Below, piece by piece: positions 1 through 4,265 of a stretch of DNA of 5,460 nt; within the stretch, counting starts at the first letter, position 1, and each line of letters begins with the position of its first letter. Source of the DNA: an uncultured Corynebacterium sp. GTDB taxonomy: Bacteria > Actinomycetota > Actinomycetes > Mycobacteriales > Mycobacteriaceae. The notes below the pieces were generated by a model that was given only the letters and a program-made list of their open reading frames with translations, ran no database searches and was not told the DNA's origin. The DNA lies in contig CALZCR010000140.1 in the NCBI GenBank assembly GCA_945631445.1, positions 1 through 5,460 on the forward strand, in the 5' to 3' direction. The position numbers and the translations under genes are program-made.

Positions 1-697
1 GCGCCGCGCCTTCGCAGCCATCGTCGCCGCCCTGCTGGCCGCCGTCGTCGCCCTCGCCGCACCAGCCCAGGCCTCCGCCTCCTCTCTCCCCAACCTCCCT
101 CCCCCGCCGGAACTGCCGCAGCTCTCCCAGGACGTCTGGCTAGATGAACTCGGCCGCCCGACGCAATACACGCAGGACCAGGTCCGCTTCCTCGCCGACC
201 AGCCCTGGGTGCCCGACGAGGCCAGCGACCTGATGTTGACCGCACTCAACTTCTTCGCCGGCGACGGCGACACCGGCGGCCCGCCCTTGCCGGAGGAGGC
301 CCCGACATTCACCCAGTTCTACTGGCCCACCGTCTCCGGCGACTGCATCGGCGACGGGCTGGACTCCGTCGGGTCCGCCATCGCCGTGCCCGGACCCGCG
401 GAGATCCCCGCCCCGGGAGCCGCGCCGGGCCAGACCGCGTTTTTGTTCACCGCGCTGGGCACCGCCCCCGCCGCGGGCGAGCAGCACATGACCGTGCGCT
501 GGCTCAACGTCGACACGTTGACCTACGGCGAAACCCAGCTGGCGGACAACGGCGTCAACCCTGACGGGCCGGCCACCCTCTCCGGGGTCGGGGACACCGG
601 GCACGGGCGCATCTTGGCGGTGCTCGAAGGCACCGTCGCCACCGAAGACAACACCTGTTCCTTCCTCCCCACCGCCGCCGTCATTGAAGCGAGATAG
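1..697 (+). CDS. Secreted protein of unknown function, 5' end cut by the window edge
   Basis: The reading frame is open from base 2 to the TAG at 695-697, giving 231 visible residues; the start codon lies upstream of the window. The first visible residues are a typical Sec signal peptide: Arg-Arg, then an Ala/Val/Leu-rich hydrophobic core (about residues 3-20), then PAQA followed by Ser, a good signal peptidase I site after visible residue 24. There is no lipobox cysteine, so release or loose wall association is more likely than lipidation. A short proline-rich stretch (30-39) follows the cleavage site. The mature part is Gly/Pro/Asp/Thr-rich and has two cysteines (visible residues 115 in DCIGD and 219 in NTCSF) that could form a disulfide outside the cell. 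I do not recognise the family and assign no function. Only 3 bp separate it from the DUF402 gene, so the two are probably cotranscribed. A GTG at 209 is in frame but internal, because choosing it would discard the signal peptide. Confidence 0.85.
   Translation, partial: RRAFAAIVAALLAAVVALAAPAQASASSLPNLPPPPELPQLSQDVWLDELGRPTQYTQDQVRFLADQPWVPDEASDLMLTALNFFAGDGDTGGPPLPEEAPTFTQFYWPTVSGDCIGDGLDSVGSAIAVPGPAEIPAPGAAPGQTAFLFTALGTAPAAGEQHMTVRWLNVDTLTYGETQLADNGVNPDGPATLSGVGDTGHGRILAVLEGTVATEDNTCSFLPTAAVIEAR
2..73 (+). other. Signal peptide (partial) with predicted cleavage site
   Basis: This is the coding segment for the visible part of an N-terminal Sec signal peptide: a basic pair (RR), about 18 Ala/Val/Leu/Ile-rich residues, then the AxA-type site AQA before Ser. 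The initiating Met and possibly a few more n-region residues lie before the window. It does not have the full RRxFLK consensus, so Sec export is more likely than Tat, but the residues before RR are not visible and Tat cannot be excluded. Confidence 0.75.
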
Positions 698-700
698 AAC

Positions 701-1240
701 GTGGATTTACACCCCATCAAACACGAAAGCTTTGACGTCTCGGCACGCGTCAACACTGACCCCAAGGGATTCCTCCGCCAGGTGGACTCCTACCGCCCCA
801 CCGATTTCGGCCTGTACATGGCCCGGGGCGCGGACCACCCCCGCTTCGGATACTTGGAATCCTGGCTGCTGCCCGACCTGCATCTGCGCGCGAACATCTT
901 CCACTTCCGCCCCGGCGTCGACGAACCCCAGGACTTCTATTTCGACGTCGCCGACATCGAACGCGGCGCACCCGACGGCGGGGTCTGGACCACCCGCGAC
1001 CTCTACGTCGATCTCGTGTCCGTCACCGGTGACTCAGTCGACGTCCTCGACATCGACGAATTGTCCGCCGCCTGCGCCGCGGGCCTGATCAGCGCCCGCG
1101 ACACGGAAGTCGCCGTTGAAGCCACCCTCACCGCCGTCGAGGGCATCACTCGTCACGATGACGACGCCATGGCGTGGCTGACCTCCCTCGGTTACGACGT
1201 AACATGGGCCGAACACGTCGAACTCGCCCCGGAGAGGTAA
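701..1240 (+). CDS. DUF402 domain protein, possible nucleoside phosphate phosphatase
   Basis: A 179-residue protein that reads as a stand-alone DUF402 domain of the actinobacterial type. Seen in the sequence: YRPTDFGLYM (31-40), YLESWLLPDL (51-60), FHFRPG (67-72), QDFYFDVADIE (77-87), RDLYVDLVSV (99-108) and VDVLDIDELSAA (113-124). These conserved acidic and aromatic positions in beta strands form the DUF402 barrel and its metal site. From family knowledge, characterised DUF402 proteins from Staphylococcus and Streptomyces hydrolyse nucleoside di- or triphosphates with divalent metals, and the domain also occurs in FAU-1-type ribonucleases. Which activity applies here is inference. A C-terminal helical part (about 132-164) follows. 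The start is GTG at 701, three bases after the previous stop, with only a weak purine-rich ribosome site (GAAGCGAG, 684-691), so translational coupling to the upstream gene is likely. The stop TAA abuts the arsC ATG. Confidence 0.85.
   Translation: MDLHPIKHESFDVSARVNTDPKGFLRQVDSYRPTDFGLYMARGADHPRFGYLESWLLPDLHLRANIFHFRPGVDEPQDFYFDVADIERGAPDGGVWTTRDLYVDLVSVTGDSVDVLDIDELSAACAAGLISARDTEVAVEATLTAVEGITRHDDDAMAWLTSLGYDVTWAEHVELAPER
1231..1237 (+). promoter_or_regulatory. Ribosome binding site of the ArsC-family gene
   Basis: GGAGAGG lies inside the last codons of the DUF402 gene, directly before its TAA. It ends 3 nt before the ATG at 1241. It is the strongest Shine-Dalgarno match among the three left-hand genes and fixes the ATG as the start. 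The TAA-ATG abutment makes translational coupling with the DUF402 gene likely. Confidence 0.7.
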
Positions 1241-1582
1241 ATGGATCGGATCTACCACAACCCCCAGTGCTCCACCTCCCGTGAAGCCCTGAAGACGCTT
1301 CAGGCCGCCGGCCGCGACCCCGAGGTCATCAACTACCTCGAGACTCCGCCGAGCAGGGAGGAACTCACGCGGTTGATCGCCGCCGCGGGCCTGAGCGTGC
1401 ACCAGGCCGTGCGCACCCGCGAGCCCGCCTACCAGGACGCTGGCCTGAGCAAGGACAGCAGCGACGATGAACTGCTGGACGCGATGATGGAGACGCCGCG
1501 GCTGATCCAGCGACCCATCGTGGTCACCGACAAAGGGGTCCGCATCCCCCGACCCATGTCACTGCTGGACGAGATTCTCTAG
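1241..1582 (+). CDS. arsC: ArsC-family arsenate reductase-like protein (thioredoxin fold)
   Basis: A 113-residue ArsC-family protein of the glutaredoxin-dependent (plasmid R773/YfgD) type, a cytoplasmic reductase of the thioredoxin superfamily. The N-terminal strand runs into IYHNPQCSTSR, where Cys10 matches the catalytic Cys12 of R773 ArsC. By alignment from memory, the three arginines that bind arsenate there (60, 94, 107) correspond to Arg58, Arg91 (LIQRPIVV) and Arg104 (IPRP), so the active site looks complete. ETPPSREEL (34-42) and LIQRPIVVTDKG (88-99) are further family hallmarks. It is shorter than R773 ArsC (141 aa) and nearer to YfgD-like members (about 119 aa), many of which have no shown arsenate role. 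No ArsR regulator, arsenite pump or arsenical gene is adjacent, so a resistance role is uncertain. It is the last gene of the left operon. Its final 24 bases overlap the convergent HNH gene. Confidence 0.9.
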   Translation: MDRIYHNPQCSTSREALKTLQAAGRDPEVINYLETPPSREELTRLIAAAGLSVHQAVRTREPAYQDAGLSKDSSDDELLDAMMETPRLIQRPIVVTDKGVRIPRPMSLLDEIL

Positions 1583-2932
1583 CTTGCCCGCCGACGCCGG
1601 TTTTTCTGCACGTGCAGAATCATCGTCGTCGAAACTCAGGGCGCCCGACTCATCCCAATCGCCGCGCCACTCCGCCGCGGGGGCGTCGAATAACCCCGGC
1701 TCCTGCCCCACCTTCATCGGAAGGCTACGGTTCTGCGACAGGTAGACACTGCCGTCGCGGAAAGAAAACCGCAACGCCGCGCCGTCGATCTCGATCTTCG
1801 CCATGCTGGAGCTCACCAGCGCATGGCACGCGGAGCACAACGGGACGAGGTTGTCCGTGCCCGTGCCTCCCCCGGCGGAGTACTCCACGATGTGGTGGAA
1901 CTCCAGGAAACGGGCGTGGTTGCACCCCGGCATCGCACACTGGAACATCCACCGCGCCAGCAAGGCGGTCTCCTGCCCCGGGGTCACCAACCGACGGGAC
2001 CGCCCCATTTTCATGGTCACCCCCTTGGCGTCGAGGAGATGGCCCCGGAACTGGCCGTTGAGGACCAAGTCTTTGAGCAAGTCGGAGGGAGCCCCCGGAT
2101 TCGCGGGCAAAAAGGCGTGCCCGTCCTCGGTGACCATCACATGCACCTGCGCGCCCGGGGCCTGCCGGGCGCTCGTCTCGGCCGTGCGGGCGAGGTTCAT
2201 CATGCCCAGCAGGCCGGACAGCAGCGCGGAACGCAGCGGCGGGCCGAACCGGGTGACGGGGCGGCCCTGCCCGTCGGCGGCCGGCACCGCCGGAGCTTCC
2301 TCCTCGGCGGCGTCGATGAGTTCGCCGACCGCCTCATCGTCGGCGAACTGGTCCGGGTCGACGTCCGCCAGATCCCGCAGATTCGCCAGTTCCCCGCATT
2401 TTAAGGCGGCGGCGAATTTCGCGCCCAGTTCGGGGCTCAGGTCACCGGAAAAGCGGTAGCGGCCGGTGTTTTTGTCGATCCACATCTTGAAGCTGTCCGC
2501 CCGCGGGCCGTCATCGTCGTCGACGCTGCGGCGGCCAGCCAGCGCGAGAGCCAGTTCATTCACGCTCAGCGTCACCGCCAGCGCCAACAACTCGGCCTCG
2601 TTCTCGGGAGTCAGGTGCGAGGCCAGCAGCCGGATCTTCGAGTAAGACAGCTCCGCGGCGAGGAAGGCCGCCGCGATCAGCGGAAATTTCCCTAACGTCC
2701 GGGAGACGCCGAGGTATTCGTAGGCGGTCTTGTCTGCGACGTCCAGTGTGCGGCTCAGCCAACACACCGTGGAGGGTGCTCCAGCTTCGCGGGCCAAGTC
2801 GCGGGCGTCGAACTCCGCGAGCGAGAGCAAAAATCGGGCTTTGTGACGGGTCAGGTCATCGTGGGCGCAGGTCAGAGAGGTCAGCAGGTCGGTGTCGGTC
2901 AGGTCGTGGACGTCGGCGAGTGAAGTGGCCAA
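1559..2932 (-). CDS. DUF222-HNH endonuclease-like protein
   Basis: A 457-residue protein with the DUF222 plus HNH architecture found in many copies in corynebacteria and mycobacteria (13E12-repeat relatives). The mostly helical DUF222-like part spans about residues 10-320. The HNH nuclease domain is at about 325-372. Visible residues are Cys332 and Cys337 (CX4C), Cys366 and Cys369 (CX2C) forming a structural zinc site, and His346-His347 (EFHHIVEYSAGG), Asn361 (TDNLVPLC) and His370 as the metal-binding and catalytic set, so the nuclease looks intact. An acidic linker (EDNA-free, Asp/Glu/Ala/Pro-rich, about 188-220) and an Asp-run tail (435-438) flank the core. The start is TTG at 2932: it follows a purine-rich ribosome site, has no upstream in-frame ATG, and is preceded by an in-frame TGA. 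The in vivo DNA target and function of this family are largely unknown; a mobile or homing-like origin is possible but not shown. Confidence 0.9.
   Translation of the reverse strand: MATSLADVHDLTDTDLLTSLTCAHDDLTRHKARFLLSLAEFDARDLAREAGAPSTVCWLSRTLDVADKTAYEYLGVSRTLGKFPLIAAAFLAAELSYSKIRLLASHLTPENEAELLALAVTLSVNELALALAGRRSVDDDDGPRADSFKMWIDKNTGRYRFSGDLSPELGAKFAAALKCGELANLRDLADVDPDQFADDEAVGELIDAAEEEAPAVPAADGQGRPVTRFGPPLRSALLSGLLGMMNLARTAETSARQAPGAQVHVMVTEDGHAFLPANPGAPSDLLKDLVLNGQFRGHLLDAKGVTMKMGRSRRLVTPGQETALLARWMFQCAMPGCNHARFLEFHHIVEYSAGGGTGTDNLVPLCSACHALVSSSMAKIEIDGAALRFSFRDGSVYLSQNRSLPMKVGQEPGLFDAPAAEWRGDWDESGALSFDDDDSARAEKPASAGKLENLVQQ
1604..1619. repeat. Perfect 16-bp palindrome near the 3' end of the HNH gene
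   Basis: TTCTGCACGTGCAGAA is fully self-complementary. It lies 21 nt after the arsC stop and within the C-terminal codons of the HNH gene (DSARAE region). As RNA it folds on either strand into a 6-bp stem with an ACGU loop. On the + strand it is preceded, not followed, by five T, so it is not a classical intrinsic terminator for arsC. It could be a dimeric regulator site, a weak bidirectional pause site between convergent genes, or chance within coding DNA. Confidence 0.6.
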
Positions 2933-2939
2933 GGCAGAT

Positions 2940-2945
2940 TCCCCC
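2940..2945 (-). promoter_or_regulatory. Ribosome binding site supporting the TTG start of the HNH gene
   Basis: On the - strand GGGGGA ends 7 nt before the TTG at 2932-2930. It is not a perfect GGAGG, but its spacing is right, and it is the only purine-rich block in the 40 bases upstream. Together with the in-frame TGA further up, it decides the TTG as the start. Confidence 0.5.
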
Positions 2946-2959
2946 GAAATAGAACATCA

Positions 2960-2992
2960 TTGCGACTACGCCCCCACCATGCATCATCGCAA
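2960..2992 (-). promoter_or_regulatory. Imperfect hairpin/repeat between the kinase-like and HNH genes
   Basis: Read on the - strand, the arms TTGCGATGATGC and GCGTAGTCGCAA can form a 12-position stem. It has a perfect 6-bp outer part (TTGCGA/TCGCAA), two G-U pairs, one mismatch and a 9-nt loop. The same arms also read as a direct repeat, GTTGCGATGATG and GTCGCAATGATG (10 of 12 identical, 27 nt apart, 2993-2982 and 2966-2955). The element sits in the only real intergenic gap, 15 nt before the HNH ribosome site. It may be a weak terminator or attenuator of the ECF operon (the following sequence is only partly U-rich) or a regulator site for the HNH gene. No convincing -35/-10 pair is visible in the gap, though a promoter could still be there. 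Confidence 0.4.
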
Positions 2993-3018
2993 CGACATTC
3001 GCCACCAAAAATCGAAAC

Positions 3019-3501
3019 TCAGTTCGACGTCTCTTCGTCGACCGCCACCCGCCCCGGGCCAGCGAAATGCACCGCCTCTTGCGCCGCCCACATCTTCCAC
3101 CACGGCGCGTAATCCGGGTCGCGCCGCAACGCCCGCTCTTTGCGCACCCGTTCCGGGGCGGTGATCCGCACCGTGCGCACCCGCCCCACCCGGGACGCCG
3201 CGGCGATCGAGTCCGCGGTCACCGCCCCCGCCCCCTCGACGATCAGCGAGTCCGCCGGATCCAACGGGACCCACTCCGCCCGCCGATCATGCACCCAATC
3301 CCAGCGCCAGAACCCCGGCCGGCGCGGATGCAGCACGTCCTCGGCCACCATGCGCGAGCCCTCCGCGAGCCCGTCCCATCCCGGGTAGAAGTCGTCCAAG
3401 TGCACCAGCGCCATGCCGGTCTCTTCGGCCAGGCGGCGTGCATACGTCGTTTTGCCGGAGCCAGAGGGCCCGTCCACGAGCACGACACAACGTTCAGACA
3501 T
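3019..3501 (-). CDS. Small P-loop kinase-like ATP-binding protein (uridine kinase-like)
   Basis: A 160-residue cytoplasmic P-loop protein. The Walker A motif is GPSGSGKTT at 11-19, after a hydrophobic strand (CVVLVD). HLDDFYPGWDGL (34-45) resembles the substrate-side DDFY motif of uridine kinase/phosphoribulokinase-like enzymes. LIVEGAG (86-92) gives the Walker B-like strand. An Arg-rich lid-like stretch (ERVRKERALRRD, 117-128) and a Trp-rich C-terminal motif (YAPWWKMWAAQE, 131-142) follow. It is shorter than true uridine kinases (about 210 aa), so it may phosphorylate another small molecule; the substrate is unknown. The ATG at 3501 is 5 bp after the EcfT stop, with GAGG at 3513-3510 overlapping the last EcfT codons, so the two are cotranscribed and likely coupled. 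The frame stays open further upstream, but that part only mirrors the EcfT gene. Being in an importer operon suggests, without proving, that it traps or processes the imported compound. Confidence 0.8.
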   Translation of the reverse strand: MSERCVVLVDGPSGSGKTTYARRLAEETGMALVHLDDFYPGWDGLAEGSRMVAEDVLHPRRPGFWRWDWVHDRRAEWVPLDPADSLIVEGAGAVTADSIAAASRVGRVRTVRITAPERVRKERALRRDPDYAPWWKMWAAQEAVHFAGPGRVAVDEETSN

Positions 3502-3506
3502 GCCGG

Positions 3507-4265
3507 CTACCTCAGCCCCAGGAATCGGAAAGTGCCCGCCCAGACGGCCACGATCAACGAGCCGACCCCCACCGTCAAGGCCACGGCCATGACGACCCAG
3601 TCCCGGGCCCGCAGGACGGACGTCCGGGCCCACGTGCGCTGCCCCGCCCTTCCGAAGCCGCGCGCCTCCATCGCGGTCGCCAGTTTCGCCCCACGGCGCA
3701 AAGAGGAGACCAACACCCCGAACGCCACCCCCACCCAGTACCGCGGACCGGTCCGGTCGGCCAGGCCGCGGGCCCGGCGCGCCCGGCGCATGGATTCCAC
3801 GTCGTCTTTGAGCAGCCCCACCAGCCGGAGGGCGGCGACGGAGCCGATGACGAAGCGCGGCGGCAGGCGCAGCACCTGGGACAGTCCGTCGCCGAGGTCG
3901 GTGGGGTCGACGTCGGCGCTGAGCACGATCACGGGCAGGGCGACGGCGAGCACGCGCAGGAAGATGGCGGCGGCGAGCCACAGGGAGTTGTCGGTGACGG
4001 TGATCAGCCACCAGGAGAGGTGGACGTCGCCGCCGGGTTCGCCGTAGAGCGCCATGGACACGGCGGCGACGGCGGCGGCGACGATCAGCCACCAGGAGCG
4101 GCGCAGCAGCCGCCACCAGGACATCCCGCACAGCGGCGCCAGAAGGAGGGTGAAAGCCAGCACGACGGTGGCGGAGACGGGGTCGATGCTCAGCAGCAGT
4201 GGGGTGGCGATGAGGACGACCGCGAGGATGCGGGTGACGGGGTTGACGTCGCTGAGCAGGTTCAC
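3507..4265 (-). CDS. ecfT: ECF transporter T component (transmembrane coupling protein)
   Basis: A 252-residue EcfT/CbiQ-family membrane protein that links the ECF ATPases to a substrate-binding S component. Hydrophobic segments are visible at about 11-28, 30-46, 57-74, 94-116, 138-152 and 221-244. The two cytoplasmic coupling motifs that dock onto the ATPase grooves are present: RRARRARGL (160-168) and ATAMEARGF (196-204), each with the family's Ala-Arg-Gly. The length matches family members (about 220-280 aa). The start is GTG at 4265, overlapping the ATPase stop by 4 nt (GTGA), with GAGG at 4276-4273 seven nt before it; overlapping genes of this kind are usually translationally coupled, giving matched subunit amounts. 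The upstream ATPase is fused, so one ATPase chain plus this protein and an S component would make the importer. The vitamin or cofactor imported cannot be read from this subunit. YkoC-like (thiamin precursor) is one possibility. Confidence 0.93.
   Translation of the reverse strand: MNLLSDVNPVTRILAVVLIATPLLLSIDPVSATVVLAFTLLLAPLCGMSWWRLLRRSWWLIVAAAVAAVSMALYGEPGGDVHLSWWLITVTDNSLWLAAAIFLRVLAVALPVIVLSADVDPTDLGDGLSQVLRLPPRFVIGSVAALRLVGLLKDDVESMRRARRARGLADRTGPRYWVGVAFGVLVSSLRRGAKLATAMEARGFGRAGQRTWARTSVLRARDWVVMAVALTVGVGSLIVAVWAGTFRFLGLR
3510..3513 (-). promoter_or_regulatory. Ribosome binding site of the kinase-like gene, overlapping the end of ecfT
   Basis: GAGG on the - strand lies in the final Leu-Arg codons of EcfT, directly before its TAG, and 8 nt before the ATG at 3501. 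This fixes the start of the kinase-like gene at that ATG and points to translation coupled with EcfT. Confidence 0.65.

Larger units (their letters stand above)
2933..3018. other. 86-bp intergenic gap, less GC-rich than its surroundings
   Basis: This is the only noncoding gap longer than a few bases. It separates the kinase-like gene from the HNH gene, both on the - strand. It is visibly richer in A and T than the flanking genes, as expected for a regulatory region. It holds the hairpin/repeat at 2960-2992 and the HNH ribosome site. No small ORF with a plausible start and ribosome site was found in it. Confidence 0.6.

Noticed and set aside
1588..1605. Possible intrinsic terminator for arsC (GC-rich stretch followed by TTTTT)
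   Set aside because: Only a 3-bp CCG/CGG stem forms before the T run, with a mismatch directly inside it, so the hairpin is too weak to call.
1803..2459. Long + strand open frames opposite the HNH gene, and similar ones at 3067-4592
   Set aside because: They have low-complexity Arg/Pro/Ser/Ala or Gly-rich compositions, no domains and no ribosome sites. Open antisense frames are expected in DNA with such high third-position GC.
2933..3018. Defined sigma-70-type promoter for the HNH gene
   Set aside because: TTGCGA could be a -35 element, but no acceptable -10 (TANNNT) lies 16-18 nt downstream of it. The gap may hold a promoter, but I cannot place it.
3502..4131. Upstream in-frame extension of the kinase-like protein to about 370 residues
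   Set aside because: The added part is Arg/Pro/Gly-rich shadow translation of the EcfT gene in another frame. The ATG at 3501 has a good ribosome site, and the P-loop follows 10 residues later as in the family.
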